A DNA stretch of 64,000 nucleotides from Cacajao melanocephalus (GCA_963573385.1 CAUYLG010005113.1:1-64000); one strand, 5' to 3'; shown: positions 39,854 through 54,989, counted from the stretch's first letter. The notes: a model not told the origin generated them from the letters alone. Numbers and translations are program-made.

Positions 39854-41110
39854 AGCACGATCCGGTTCATTGGGATGGAGACCAGGGCAGAGGGTGTTGG
39901 GGAGGGAGGCATGAGCTGTTCTGCAATTCATAAGCAAAGCAGGTGGGCTTTAAAAACACTGCAAATTCGTACTGGATTCCTAACCAAACCAGGATTTATA
40001 CATAAATGTCTACTAAAATACGGCAGAAAGGCAGTATCCAAAGCATTGCATTGCAAGAATTGCTACATTTTTCTTCCTCCAAGTACGTCTTAGTACTCTT
40101 GCTTTTCCTTTGAAGATTAAGCTCCTGGAAAAGTATTTAGTATCTTTCTTATAAAGCATCTGACACATTCTAGGTGTTAAAGAAAAGGTTAATTTCCTTA
40201 AAAAAAAAGTTCCTTTGCAGAAAGCTTGCTCTTCCAAGTCATACAGAGGCTGCACCTAATTTCTTCATTTATCTCTAACATTCTCCTCCTGCCTTTGAAA
40301 CTCTTTCGTTTAACATTAGCATTTGATTAACCTTTTATTCAAGAGACATCTGGGTTTTGTTATACACTATTATGTTGATTCTGGCTTGTTTTTATTTCAA
40401 ATAATTTTCAAGTAACCACATGTGTTAGGTACTAAGGTCTTTTATTGCTAGTTTTTGGCAATGGGGCTCCAGGAAGAGTGGTTACTTCATTATCCGAACC
40501 TTGTTCATGTGGAGAAAACCAGAACAATCCAGTAATGCCAGCAAGATTTTATTTTCCATGCATAATTATTTGGAGGAATGTCCTGGCCATTTCTGCCTTA
40601 CATTTATGCATTTTCTGCAGGCCTTGAAAACTATGTTTTCTATCAGTTGCAACTCACATAAAATACAGTTTAACTGAACAAAGTAAGGTAACTCTGTAGT
40701 TAGGGTTACATGGGATCATCTCGGCAGTTCTGGTGGGGTCTGGTAGTAAGAGTTTTTCTTCAAGTGTCCTTTGAGGCCACTAGTCTGCCATTAGTACTGA
40801 CTCATAGGTGGGTTTGTAATGTGCTAGGGCCTGGATGAAGCTGACTGTGGCCTTGAAATTTGGAGCAAGGAAAATTCCAATATTCCACTCCTAATTCTTT
40901 AACAGTAATGATAGGTCATGATTTCCAGGGCTGGAACTGATCCAGGGTTTGTTCATGTTTTGGCACTTCCTCTGAGCTTTGGTCTGAAGGTTACTGCTCT
41001 TGTGTGGCCAATCTGTCTGCAGTTGTCTGCAGCAGTAGCTCAAAATACAGTCTGCTGAAGGATTCAGGGCTACTGAGAGATTTACAGTGTTGAAAATTAT
41101 AGGAGGTTAC
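39854..41110. other. No gene or repeat recognised
   Basis: Unique-looking sequence of about 1.25 kb. Small tandem repetitions (for example 'tgtctgcag' twice near 41018) are the only structure noted. Confidence 0.35.
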
Positions 41111-41119
41111 TGTTTTGGA

Positions 41120-41985
41120 CTAAACTCTTGCGCTAGACTTCAATAGACCAGACTAAAACTCAAAATGGAGTCATCCACGCTAAAGTTCCACATCACCAAA
41201 CCTAAACTATGTTGTTATCCAGCCTTCTGAGGAATCAGGAGAGAGAAATAGCAGCCAGTTCCCAAACAGGTGAGTTTTAATTGTCAATCCCCACGGTAAT
41301 AAAGTTCCCTCTGCTGTATCCCTTACACAAAATAAGTACCGTGGCATGACCTGATGTTAACTAATCACTTATTTTTTCTATTGTTCCATTTCCCTGTCCC
41401 CACCCTACAAGAAAAAGTAACTTTGAAAAATAATGAATACATCCTTTGTTCTTTGTTTCTGCTTTCTTTAACCCCTCTTGAAGCCATCTTCACAGGGTTA
41501 AGAAGAATTCTGGCAGAAATACAGTTATAAATAAACATTAATTAGCCTGGACTTTTACCCACTTCCTTGATCCTGACAGTCACGCAGCACTGACACTGAC
41601 CACTGGCATCCCCACTGCTCCTATAGATAGGATCTCTGACATTAGAATCACAAGACTTTTGTTTAAGAATTGCTTAAGGTATTTTCCAGATCCTGAATTC
41701 CAGCAATACAGCTGATGCCAACCAGTGTGAAAACCTTCACAGAGCAAAGAAATCAGCATGAGAATACAGTTTCTTTGTTTCCCTGTCCCATGACTTCACT
41801 CTGTACTCTTTACCCCGTCAATCTCCACCCTTTAACCCATTCCAAAACCCTTAAGGTTTAGACAGATTTGAGGTTCCCTCCCTTCTCCTCACTTGGTGGC
41901 CCTATGATTAAACCTTTTCTCTCTTGCAACCCAGTGTCTTGGCATATTGTCTTGCCATGCACATCGGGTAACAAACCTAGTACAA
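41120..41985 (+). mobile_element. Probable ERV1-type LTR
   Basis: 'actcaaaatggagtcatcca' and 'aaagttccacatcaccaaac' near the left, then pyrimidine-rich text, 'attaaaccttttctctcttg' and 'cttgccatgcacatcgggta' at the right. This resembles the polyadenylation region and U5 of a class I endogenous retrovirus LTR. No gag, pol or env remnants are adjacent. Family unassigned. Confidence 0.5.
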
Positions 41986-42019
41986 CTACGTTCTCTGTGT
42001 AGAAAGCCAACCTCTTCTG

Positions 42020-42440
42020 CTAGGCTCATTGAACACTTATTCTATGGAATTCAATGTTGACCAATTGTAAAATTGCAATAAAGCTCAGCAAGATTTTCAA
42101 ACTAAATTTGTTGCAATTTGTCCTTCGATGACAGCTTGTGCACGTCTGCGCTCCCTCACAGGAAACCACAGGGAAAATGGAGCAGATAACTCCTGCAAAG
42201 CAGAGCCAGTGGTGATGGTGGATGGAGCAGATGAAAGGCATTGCCAATAGTGTGCCGTATCTCACAGCTGGAGAAGCACAAGGTGCAGTTCCAGATTAGA
42301 TGAGCCTTGTTAGTGTGGAAGTAGTCAGAGGCCGTGTATACGGGGCCAGGGCTGGTGCTGCTGAAGACCTGAATGAAGACCGTCACTCTTTGACTGTTAG
42401 CTCCATAAACCTCCATCTCTCCATATAGTGGGAACAATAT
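42020..42440 (-). other. Overlapping minus-strand open frames, unidentified
   Basis: Two overlapping frames in different registers (42437-42156, 93 codons; 42265-42026, 79 codons) cover a short segment with several CpGs. A frameshifted remnant of one coding sequence would look like this. I recognise no parent, domain or splice sites. It may also be chance. Confidence 0.25.
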
Positions 42441-42889
42441 TCCCGTGTGAGAACAACAATATCTTCCTGGCCCATCTCACACAGTACTGGGAAAATGACA
42501 GAGCTTTGTTAACTGCCAAACTAGGTGAGGTGGCAATGGTGGGGGTGGAGTTGATATAATAGAATGCCCATGAGAGTCAGGGTTACATGGATGCCTGTCA
42601 ACAATATAAATGTAAGTGAAGAACATGGCTGAAGCTACTCATTAGATATGGGAGATGTGGATTCTGGCCATGGCTCCTATAACGATAAATTGTCATCTGG
42701 CAGGCTTGTTTTCCTTATCTGCACTCATAAAGAGAAGCTTGGGTAGAAGAGAAGTGGATAAGTAATTTCTACTCCAGCTGATCCGGGACTGGGCAAGCGT
42801 GCTAGTTGGATTTAGGTAGGGTAAGCAACGTGAAGTGCTGACACCTAAGATGGAATTGTTGCCTGCCTCTTTCTCTAGCATGACAACAT

Positions 42890-42990
42890 TGCCAGTGACT
42901 TAATTCTTCAGTGTAGGAAACTGAAGCCTTAAGTGCCTTTCAGAAAAATGCTCACTCGAACTCATATAGTGGCCATATGCTGGCTTGAGA
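42890..42990 (+). repeat. MIR SINE fragment
   Basis: 'gtaggaaactgaagccttaa' and 'actcatatagtggccatatg' fit the MIR core and 3' end. Confidence 0.6.
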
Positions 42991-43349
42991 GAGAGATGAT
43001 TAGAAATTAGGCCTGGCCTAAGAAATCTTTTAATCACTCACATGATTCGTAGGTACTTAATGTGTGGAAGCCCAGCCTCAGCACCCTGTCCACTTGGTCT
43101 AGCTCTATATGTGCACATCAAATTCAACAGTTCCTTCTGGAGAGTCTGAAGCTGTTTCTATGTGTAAACTTCATGATGGGGTGTCGGCAAACTGTGCTCC
43201 AAGCAAGATCTCAGCTATCATCCAAATTCTAGACATCACTTCATGCCTCCTAGAAATCTCCTTAAAGATTCAAACTCACCTTGAGTGCCCCTGCTTGTGA
43301 ATACCTTTTTTTCCTTTTAGGTCTTTCTACAGAATTTACCTTTCAATTA

Positions 43350-43466
43350 TTCTGTAGTCTCTTTATCTACCTATTCATTTATCTACATATTTATCTATAT
43401 CTCTATCATCTTTCTATCCTGTTTGTTTATCTGTGTATCCACTTGTCTATCCATCTATCTATTATA
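43350..43466. repeat. Imperfect (TCTA)n microsatellite
   Basis: Degenerate TCTA/TTTA/TCCA tetranucleotides such as 'tttatctacctattcattta' and 'atccatctatctattatag'. Confidence 0.85.
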
Positions 43467-44285
43467 GCATCTTTTAACTTTCTGTTTGAGTGTAGCATTT
43501 GAGGTGATGGGGTTCCCTGCCCAGTTGCTCAGTGGGGTACGACCTACCAGAGGTGTTCATGGCAAAAGGTTCATCAGTAAACTGGGATAGTGGGGTCTAA
43601 GCCATCACTCTTAAGTCTATCTCCCTAAGATCCCCAATCTTAACCATTCTACAGACAAGGCCATGGGCAATGAAGAAAAATCTTTCCCCAGAACATAGAG
43701 AAATAAGAAACTCAAGATCTGAATAAATTTCAAATCGTGGCAGCTTATCTACAAGCCTCCCTCAGACTCATTCTTCCCAGCCTGTGTTATTTGCAGGAAA
43801 AAAACAAAAGGTGTCACTTTATTTAAAAGGAGAAAAGCCTGGAATAACACTTCTTTTTATCCACAGCATGTGTTTTCTTTCAAAGGAAGTACTTCCACTA
43901 ATGAGTCTCCTTTGCTTGTCCATTAGTTATTAGGCCCTTCTTAGGGGAAAAGAAAAGCCTCTTTCCTTTAATTAATGTGGCTGTTCTTTAGGCCTCCTTT
44001 GGAGATTATCTTTTTATCCTGAGCTACAGAAATAAGATGAGGAGGAGGTATTATGTTGGCAAGAACTTATCTGTATTTGATGTGAAAATGGGGAGCTTCC
44101 CTCTTTCTTTGCTTGAGTAAGCTTGTCTTAGAAAAGATCAGGCCATGGGCTAAAGTGAATATTTGGGTCAAAAACAAGCACAGCCAAACAAAGAAACAGA
44201 TATTTCTTCTTAAAGTTACATAGGACGCAGCACAAATGGCAGATTAAGAGTCACTTCTCACATCTTCTCTTTTCTTTGACTCATT
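43467..44285. other. No feature recognised
   Basis: Unique-looking AT-rich sequence without exons or named repeats. Confidence 0.35.
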
Positions 44286-44500
44286 TGACATTGTGTATAT
44301 ACATGTATCATTCTATAATAGGATGCACAGAATATATGTATACTTACATACATATATGTGTGTGTATGTGTGTTTGTGTGGTGTGTATGGAGAGGTAGGG
44401 ATTGGCTTTCTGCCATTTGTGCAGACACACAGCTTTAGAAACATAAATCCTTATACATACGCATATATAGACATATATACATATGCATATATAGACATCC
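44286..44500. repeat. (TG/TA)n-rich low-complexity segment
   Basis: Two TG/TA-rich clusters (44293-44392 and 44452-44498). The second has the phrase 'catatatagaca' repeated, and 56 bp of ordinary sequence lie between them. Confidence 0.85.
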
Positions 44501-46195
44501 TTAACTGCATTGGAAAGCAAAAAGGGTGCCCCCAGTGGAGCATACACTATGAGAAATTCCTGAAAGGTAGAGTCAGACTAATAGAGAATATTGCAGGGTA
44601 GGAGAGAATGTTATGGATTGGGTGAATGACACTGGTAAGGTCAAAGACTGAGAATAGTATAGGGAAGGGGAGGTAACCTAAGGGCAATAGTCAAGTGGCT
44701 TATTGGGACATCATACTAGGAATAGCAGCTTCCCTACACTTCCCAGAGAGAACCTTTATCCACAGGTGGGAGCAGTAAGCATGAGAATCAGGTGAGAGTG
44801 GCAGGGCAATGTTCAGAGGATTCAGAAGCATTCCTGTTCCTGTAAGAAAGGTATTAGAACACATGGCTTGCTGCATAGGCTGTCCATAGCCAGGCAATTG
44901 CTTGGCTAACATACAGAATTCACTGGGATTTACAGCAACCAACAGGGGGCAGCAAACATAAAGGTGAGAATATGAGAAAAGATGGGCCAGGGATGAGAAG
45001 CCGTACCAGCCAAGTTAAGTGGGCAGATTAATTAATATAAAGAGAAACAAAACATTTATATATGATCACTGGCATGCCCAGAACAAGCAGCCTGAACTGT
45101 TATAATAGCTGAGTGAGAGGTCCTTGAGACATCCTCAGCGTCACCATGGGAACACTGGTGTCCTAGCAAGGGATGGAGCTAATTGTATAAGAACCCATAT
45201 TTGAGATCTAGTCCTTTGCTTCCAAGGGACAGGAGCACCTGTCTTCAAACCTCACTGACTTTCCTTCTGGACTGCATTCTTCATCAGGGCCGGGAGAAGT
45301 GTTCAGATAAAAAGGGAGTTCCAGGAAGGCTGAAGTTAGGTATGGATCATTGTAGATAAGGGAGAAGAAGCCTAATTCCATTGCACAGTTAGGAGGACAA
45401 AGAGGTTGTCTCCAAAATCTGCCTAGTAGGTGGATAGTGAACATGGATGGTAAATCCACTGAGAAGTGCCACATGCCCAGTTTGACCTCAAATGAAGAGT
45501 CCTGAAGGTGAACCTCACCTGGGTTACTATACGTTCAAGTCAAAATATTTGCTTTCAAAAGGCAGAGGAAGGGTCTTCAGGAAAAAGAAGGAGAAGGCAA
45601 AAGTGGCAGGAAATCAGCTTTGGTTGCAAATTTATAGTCACATTGCCTGAAAGACCTTCCAGACAAGTAAGTGAACATGCAGTGGATAGAAAGGAATAAT
45701 CCATTAAGGTTGCTGAAAAGCAGATTGGAACAATTTATTTTTGCAGCAGATACAGGCCCCCAAATGACTGATGTGGGAGTTTATCATTTGCCACACTCTA
45801 CTGACAGATATGCTTATTTGGTCGGCTAGAAAACCAAAAGGCACATGAAAAGTGCCAATTAATTACTCAGGTATCACTTTGACCATAAACACCCAGGCAC
45901 CAGGTGTACCTCATTATCACTTCCTGACTTGGGGAATTAATGGAGAATCTTCTCTTTGTCTTAGGTAGAGCTAACAGATGTTGGAGCATTTCCCTACCTA
46001 AAGCTGGAATAAAACTACCTTCTTTTTAGACATGGCCCACTATCTGTAGGCATAGGTCGTTTTTAACTTTTATAACTTCCTCCAGGTGACTCTGAAGTTG
46101 AGGAGCAGGCTCTGCCACACTTTCTGAAATGCAGGGCCTGTGTCTAGTTTCCCCATGGCACCATTCTGCGATAAGGCATAATTCCAAGACCAAAA
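44501..46195. other. No gene or repeat recognised
   Basis: About 1.7 kb of unique-looking sequence. Short frames on both strands show no domains. Confidence 0.35.
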
Positions 46196-46199
46196 TACA

Positions 46200-46740
46200 A
46201 CTTTGACCCATCATTTTCACTTCTGACAGCTATCCTCAAGAAACAATTATATATGTACATGAAGAAGCATGCAGTGTTGTATATGTAGTGGAAAGTTTGA
46301 AAGAAATTTCCACCGATAGGTTTATAGTTAAATAAATAGGATGCCTACATTTTGGAATCTTATGTAGTCAATAATAAGAAAAAATTCAATATGTGTGTAC
46401 TTACAAGTCAAATTCTCTAAGATATTTTGCTAAATGGAAAAAAGAAATTTGCAAAATTGCAAAAAATAAATTTGCAAAATATATAATACGATTCAATTTT
46501 GTTTAAAAACTCTTCTCTTGATACAAAAATTAAACTGTCTACTTCCATATGTACATGTATAACCCATGTTGACATATAATAAAATGTCTGAAAGCTACAC
46601 TGACATTCTGAGGAGGAGATGAGCTTGATTTGGACCAAGTGTGTTTTTTTCTTTATCTTCTACATTTGTTTGGATGTTTAGCATAAAAATGCATTTGTGC
46701 ATTACTTCTGTAATTAAAAATAACAAAATAAAAAATAAAA
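46200..46740 (+). mobile_element. L1M 3' end (MC/MD-like)
   Basis: 'atcctcaagaaacaattata', 'ttaaataaataggatgccta', 'gatattttgctaaatggaaa' and 'ctttatcttctacatttgtt', ending in an A-rich tail. Classic order of an L1M 3' untranslated region. Confidence 0.82.
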
Positions 46741-46959
46741 AAGTATTGTTTAAAACACTTATTGAATCAATACTTCAAGAATAGAATCAGCAATTTTATC
46801 AGAGAAACAAGGATATTTGCATGTGGATGGGTCACACACATTTTAAAGCTTTGCAGTGAATATTCAAATGTCACGTCAGTAGTGAAACACAGCTTTCATG
46901 GGAAAAAATGAAAGTAAAACAAACAAAAAAATCAAATAAGAGGAACGAGTTTCATTGCA

Positions 46960-48300
<1,341 letters not shown>

Positions 48301-48429
48301 TTATGATACGTAAAATTGCTAAAGGACAGCAATGAACAAAAATGCTAACACATAGGCAAGTTTCAGAGATCAGTATCAGTCACCATGTAATCAAATGCTA
48401 GAGAACAAAATATTATTAATCATGGCTAT

Positions 48430-48640
48430 CATCTTTTGAACATTTAGCCTAGTGTCATTTCATTTAATGCTCACATCAACCCTTGACATACATGGTATTA
48501 TTATTACCCACATTTTGTAGATGTGGTTGTGAGATATTAAATACCAATGTAAACTTATGTAACTGGCAAGTGGAGTGGTGAACCTGAGATTAAAACCAAA
48601 ATTTATTCAAAGCTCATAATCTTGGCCACAAGTTTACACT
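48430..48640 (+). repeat. MIR SINE
   Basis: 'tcatttaatgctcacatcaa', 'ttattattacccacattttg' and 'taactggcaagtggagtgg' follow MIR. Confidence 0.85.
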
Positions 48641-48929
48641 CCAGAGAGACTAGGAGGTAACAGGAATTCATAAAGGGACAAGCGTTCTGAATTCACCCTC
48701 TTTTTTTTCCAGACCAAGCAGTGTGGTGGATCCTAGCAGACTGCAAGTTTCCTCATACTTCAGAGAAAATGTATATCCAATGTATTTCCTATTTAATCTT
48801 ATACTGGCATGAATTTTTAAAAATAATTTTATTTGAGGTCCTTTGAAACTCAGTTGCTACACATTTTTGGTCAGGTTATTTTTAGATTTGTCAGCACAAA
48901 ACTTAAGACTCTGGCTTGAATCTCTATGA

Positions 48930-49190
48930 ATAATAGTAACACTTCACAGTTTTCAGAGGACCTTTCTTTCTGTCCATCATATTTGATTGCCAGAGTAACC
49001 CCATGAAATAAGCACAGATGATGTCATTAATCATTTAACAGATGGGGATATTGAGGACCGTAAAAGCTAAGTGGTTATCTGGAGCCCACACAGACAATAA
49101 ATGGCTGAGCTGTGATTAGAACTCACAAATTCTGATTCTTCTTTTGACTTTCCTCTCACCACACACACTGTTACCTGCTAATATCACTGC
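48930..49190 (+). repeat. MIR SINE, long copy
   Basis: 'taatagtaacacttcacag', 'gccagagtaaccccatgaaa', 'taacagatggggatattga' and 'ataaatggctgagctgtga' in MIR order. Confidence 0.85.
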
Positions 49191-49635
49191 ACCTAAAGGG
49201 ATGCCTTGCTTTTGTTTCATGCCAAAGTTTACACTTTGGAAAAGCCTACTTCTTTTAGATCTTTTTCAAATGCATTGATTTCTTAAACTTGAATAAACTT
49301 GAACAAGAAATAGACTCTTTTATAAGGAAAACCATTTTTTCATTAGTCTCCCAATGTTATATACATAAAATAGGCATAAAATAAAATAGAGTAACAATTC
49401 CTAATGATGTTGTTCCTATACAACTATAAAACTAAAACAAGTTTACAACTCAAATATAAACAACACCACAAACACAATAATGGCCAAAGAAACAACACTG
49501 ATTTAAACACAATATGACTACCCTGTAGACTGCTGGGGTGTAGTGTCTCAGAGTCCATTTTAATGTGCTCTATGCCATGACTCAGTTCTCCACTACTCAT
49601 CTCCTCTACACTGGTGGGAAAATTCGTTTGTCTTC
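49191..49635. other. No feature recognised
   Basis: AT-rich unique-looking sequence. Nothing supported. Confidence 0.35.
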
Positions 49636-49639
49636 TTGT

Positions 49640-50165
49640 TATCAATTGCTGTATAATAAATTACACTACACATTAATGGCTTAAAACAACCAGTTTATTT
49701 GGCTCAAGATCTTTTGGATAAGGAATTCAGAAGAGACATATTTGGGTACTTTGTCTCCAGGTAGCAGCAGTTGGGACCGGGGCTAAAAGGTCCACTTCTG
49801 AGATGGCTTCTTCACTCATAGGTCTGGTATCTTGGTACTCCTTGGCCTTTCTCTCTCCCCATGGTGTATCAATCTCTCTGTCTGGCCTGGCCTACTCAGG
49901 ACATGGTGTTCTCAGGATAGTCACACTTCTTTAGCTTCTGAGAGGAAGGAGCGGAAGCTACCAGGTCAGGTAGAGGCTGGCTATGCCCAGAATCGGCCCA
50001 TATCACTCCCACCACATTCTACCAGATAAAATGTTACAGAACCTTCACATAGGTGAAGAAATAGACTCTACCTATTGATAGAGGAAGAGCCAGGCCTTAT
50101 TGCAGAAGGTCACATGTGATGAGAGATACTGTTCCGATCATTTTGGGACAATACAAGCATCCCAG
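49640..50165 (-). mobile_element. Old MaLR-type LTR (MLT1-like), diverged
   Basis: 'attgctgtataataaattac', 'aatggcttaaaacaaccagt' and 'gttgggaccggggctaaaag' correspond to the antisense start of a diverged MLT1-class LTR. 'ccacattctaccagataaaa' and 'gtcacatgtgatgagagata' fit its distal part. Subfamily unassigned. Confidence 0.55.
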
Positions 50166-50374
50166 TTTGGTGTCAATACTCTACCCTTTCTCAATAGCTA
50201 GAGACTGCATGGTAGTATTGTTGCCAATATAATTATAAACATGAGTGCTGAACTTATGGGAAAGTCTCAGTCCCAAGGATCACCAAGAAGAATAGAACAT
50301 GGGCTCTTATTCACATGTTTATTATTGTTTTGAATTAAAAAAAAAACACTATACAAGGGACTTCTACTGCTCCC

Positions 50375-50765
50375 CAAATCCAGTTTGTCTCTCCTTCTTG
50401 AGCACACAGGAGAACCATACTTTTTAGCTTCTTTTCATTAAGACATTCATTTTGCCTAGTTCTGGCTAATGGGTAGTGAGCAGAGTGATATGTAACATTT
50501 TCAAGCTAAGACATTTACAAGTGGGTAGACCTTATTACACTTTCACTTTCTCTTTCTCTTCTAGTGTCCTGGAAGCCTTGTGCTAGGATAGTGGCATTTC
50601 AAGATGGTGGAATTTTCAACAGCATTATATTAATTAGAGCCTCTATCCAACTCATGCTGGACTTGTGACTTGTAGCACAGTGAAAAGGAAACATTTGTAT
50701 ATTAAACCATTGGGAGTTAGAAGTTAATTTGTTACTGCAGCATAATCTAGTTTATCCTAATATCT
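50375..50765 (+). mobile_element. Old LTR-type repeat, similar to 34420-35005
   Basis: 'ctggctaatgggtagtgagc', 'cttctagtgtcctggaagcc' and the 3' end 'gttactgcagcataatctag' fit an old LTR-like family. Boundaries and name are uncertain. Confidence 0.5.
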
Positions 50766-53450
50766 TTATTGTTCACAACGTTATGGTAGAAAATCCAAGG
50801 ACTCCAGCATAACATAGTTTAAGGGACAGTTTTAATTCACACCCATATTTTTCATAGAGTAGGAGCAGTCAAGGAAAACAAGTAGAGAACTAAGAAGATG
50901 CAAAAGGAATAGATGACACTATCACTTTTTCTGCTCTGGCAAAGTTATAATGTATTTGCGAAATTAACATGTACTGTCAAAGATAAAGTCATACTTCTAG
51001 CTTTGAAGTCTTAGGCATATATTTGCAGACATTTGCACTTTCATTGTAATTCCATGATAGGGATTAAAAATTAAGAAAATTTATTTCCAGAATATTTGGA
51101 CTTTCATTATCATTTAATGGTAGAGAAGATAAAATGATGACAATTAGTGAAGGTTAAATGACTCGCCCATGTCACATGAATAAGTGTTAGAATAATTACT
51201 ATGGAAGCACTGATGGAAGTTCAATGATAGGTAATATTTCAGCTGTGGAGAATATGATCCTTAGCTGATTAGTCTATGTCTGAGATATCTTGACTTACTC
51301 ATTTAAAGGAAATCACTTTATTAAGTTTCATAAAAATTTGGTTTGGTCTATACTTGAGTGCCACCTGGCACCCTTGAAATTAACAATTACTCATTGATTT
51401 TGGTTCTCTGATTAAAATTTTCATGATGAAAGGTCAATCGGTTGCAGGTGTGTGGACAAGTTATCAACGGATTTCAAATTGCCTCAAGGGACCAGATTGA
51501 AAACATGTTGGTCTGATAATTTTGGTCATGTGAATGACCAAATTAGGTTGCTCCATGGCAAATAAACTGATTTCTCAGAGAGCCATCTACACACACAAAT
51601 CAACCAGATTCAGAGTGATGGAGTTAAGCAACATATACACAGTCTTCAGATAGCCTCCCTGGTGAGACACTGTTTTTCGTTTAACTTGAATGATGCTTTT
51701 GGGACCTTTGGTGCTTTATCATTTCCTTTTAATATGGGGTCAGTGTAAAACACTCCTTAGAGTCTATATTAATAGATTAATATCACCCTGGACAAATGGT
51801 TCTGAACTTTGTCATTTTTTTCTGTACTATTTAACTTTTTTCTTAAGAACTGTTGAAGATATAGATGCTGATCAAAATCATAGATGACAAGGAGGTGGAA
51901 AGGAGACTGAATCCAAATTTAATCAAATCTTGATAGTCAGAATTAACCCTAATAAAATGAAAATTCAAAAAGTAAATCCTTTTGAAAGGTTCCTTGTTTT
52001 AGAACCAATATCTCTGTTCTTCAAGGATAGATTATGAGAGTATTTTTAGAAGAGCCTAGACATTTTAGCTAATTGTAGGGTCAGTATTAATCAATGTGAG
52101 ATCTATGACTTCCCCAAAAAATGCTAACATGATTTTAAGATGTGCTAATAGAAGAATAGCTTTTAAAATATGGGAAGATACAGGAAGTGAGCATCCAATA
52201 CTCCTTTGAAATCATCAGAGCACACCAGGATGGTATAGTGTATTGTTCTCCATTAATATTCAGAGAACTATGATCAGGAAGGCAAGGGGAAGAAGCGCCA
52301 AGTTCAATTAAAATGTCTGAAATATCTGAAAGAACCAAGAATATTTACTTTGGGAAAGTCTGGGGGCATGATAACTATTTCCAAATGTTTGAAGTGTTCT
52401 CGCTTGGAAGATAGATTAATTTGGTCTCAGAAAGGAGAATGTGGATTATGAACCAAGGCTACAAGGAAGTAGCTTTGGGATTCCCTTAAAGAACTTTTGT
52501 GTGGACTACCTTGGCAAATAATGAAGTCAAGGACTAGTCATAGAGGTGTCCTACCAGGGGTCATCCTGTCCTGGGGTGCTGTAGAGTAGGGATTGCAAAA
52601 TGATAGTGCATGGAAAAATTTGTTCTGCTGATATTTTTTCTTTAGGTTGGACAGTGTGTTAAGACATTTTGATTTAATCACTAATGTTTTTTAAAAGATA
52701 AAAGATTCTTTACAAAGATTGATAGTTGCTACTTTTCTTCAAAAATTGTAGATGTGGCAACCATGGGTGTCCATTATTGGAGGTAACGATCAGCTGAGAA
52801 TAAGAATCCGCTTCCACTTTTTAAGAGGGTGTGCACACTCAGGTTTGCCACAGTCCCCACCCCTCTCTGTTATGTTCCTCACATAGAGGAGAAGATCATT
52901 TTGTCATTTATTTTCTTGCTTGAGTAGCTGTTTTGCTTACAGCTGACCTACCTCAATTTGTAATTTATTTGCATGACCTTTCTAGGCATCCAGCTTATTA
53001 TCCCTGTTGGACACACGGATTGACTGGACTGAAGAATCGAACTTGTTTGGCAATCAAAGGTTCTCAAACATTATTCTTTATCTGAAGGACCCCCCCACTC
53101 CTCCACATACATGATACCAGTGAAATCTTAAACCAAATCCCAATTTATAAAATACGATAGAGGAGTTATTATTTGCCTCATCATCTAACATTTTCCCCGG
53201 GGGGCTCCATTGAATTGGTTTGAAAGTACAGGATTTGAAATTGTCTTCTATAAGATGAGGATACCAACATATAAATGCTAATTCTTGCAAACACTTTAAA
53301 ACATTGATTTAAATAAAGAACCCTATTTCTCAGATGAAAAGAAAGATATGTAAAGGAAGGATCTGGTGAGAATAGCTGTTTTTACTCTTGTTTTTGATAT
53401 TAGTTAGTTGGAGGGGCTTCCGGTTTGTCCCTGAAGTCTCAGATTTAGGA
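50766..53450. other. Long stretch without recognised genes
   Basis: 2.7 kb with no Alu, L1 or LTR recognised. A weak MIR-like stretch may lie at 51090-51200. The short open frames have no domains. Confidence 0.35.
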
Positions 53451-53454
53451 CCTG

Positions 53455-53615
53455 AGAGGGCATTTTAGAGACTAACTAGTCCACACTCCTCATTGTATAG
53501 ACAAGGGAACTGAAGACTGGGGGATACAATGGTGAGTTCAAGGAGAGCACAGTTAGTGGTGTCAGTGTAAGCACTGGAACTCAAGAATGACCTCAGATTG
53601 GACTCTCTCTATCAT
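53455..53615 (+). repeat. MIR-type SINE
   Basis: 'ctaactagtccacactcctc', 'cattgtatagacaagggaac' and 'tgaagactgggggatacaat' match the MIR 3' region. Confidence 0.75.
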
Positions 53616-54985
53616 GTCCCTTTTCTCCCTGATAGACAATTATTCGGGTCTCTTTTTACACAATAGGTTTTAGTTGCTTTGCTTTGCTTCTGCTGGGAGA
53701 GGGAGTTTCCCATGTCTAGTCTCTAAGGTGTCCTCACAAACTAACATCCTTTAAAGAATTCTTTACTTGGGGTGGGCTGCTCTCCTTTTCAGGGGGAATG
53801 GAAAATGGAAAATTGTTTTGTCTTACCTGTTTTCTATCAGGCAGTAAGTTCTTTATGGCTAAATGGGACATGGTCATCGTAGAGAGGATGAAAAACACAA
53901 TGTTTTCGGTGCAGATAATGGCAAACCAATTAGATAAACTCCAGCAATTGGGTTGTTATTCAGACATGAATCTCTTTGCCTAACTGCTGTTTACTCATTT
54001 CTAGACCTGGCTGCACTGTTATCCTCTCCTGAACCCACAAGGCCTTGAAATTACTGGAAATGGCAGGAATTCAATTCCACTCATTTTCAAAATTCCCTTG
54101 GTTTGGCTTTAAGAGCGTGAAACATGTTTATAGATGGAGATGTGATCACAAACATGTCAATAGGCCAAAAAGGGAAAACAGCTGAACAAATTTTAAAATA
54201 CCCAGAGGGAGTTCTAAAGAGTATTAAAAATTTTTCTTTGAGGTACACTGTTCATTTATGTCACCACTGAGGAACATTTATAGTCTCCTTAAGCTAAATA
54301 TTGAATAAAATTTATTCTGAAGCAGAATTATATTCTAGAAAGAGTTTTGATTCTTAACAGGAGATTATTTTAAGAACTCTATCTTTCTGAAATCTATGAA
54401 AATGTGATCAGAATTAAATCAATGACAGCTTATGTTTTTATTTTCCTTAATTGGAGGGTAAGGTTGTTTCTTTTTGGTTTATAGTCAAACATGATCTTTC
54501 TCATGGCTTTTATAGTTTGGTAAAATTAAAAAGAGGTGCCCAATTCAGGTTCTTCCCTTGCCATGCCAAACGGAGGCTGTTTCCTGGTAACTTCACCTGG
54601 CAGCTTGCAGAATGAGGTCTTGGCTCTGAGTTAGTGCCTAGTTGGGCTTGCAGGTTTAAGATTTAGATTCTCATCATTCTGGGTCAAATGTGACCCTCTG
54701 CTGCTTTAAAGTACACCATCCAGTCCAGATACGTCAGTGTCCAGTTGAAACAAAATTCATACCACCATTTTAATTTCATAAGTTCATGTGTGACCATGTA
54801 TTTCAATACCAATTGAGAAAGCATTTGAAAAATAGATCAGAGAGGGAAAAAGTGAAGAAACATTGATACCTCTAATAAGAAATAATTATAGGGATGTCCA
54901 ATTTACTATGGTAAAATGTAGATGAGCTAGAACACAATGGCTAACTTGGTCTTCTCTTGACCTCTGATCCTATTTCTAGATTACT
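53616..54985. other. No gene or repeat recognised
   Basis: Unique-looking sequence. The open frame 53798-53983 has no recognisable domain. Confidence 0.35.
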
Positions 54986-54989
54986 TGCT

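Noticed and set aside
39572..40093. 173-codon open frame on the plus strand
   Set aside because: It begins inside an LTR-type repeat and runs into unique DNA. No recognisable domain.
43281..43502. Open frame rich in isoleucine, tyrosine and leucine
   Set aside because: It is the translation of the degenerate TCTA microsatellite.
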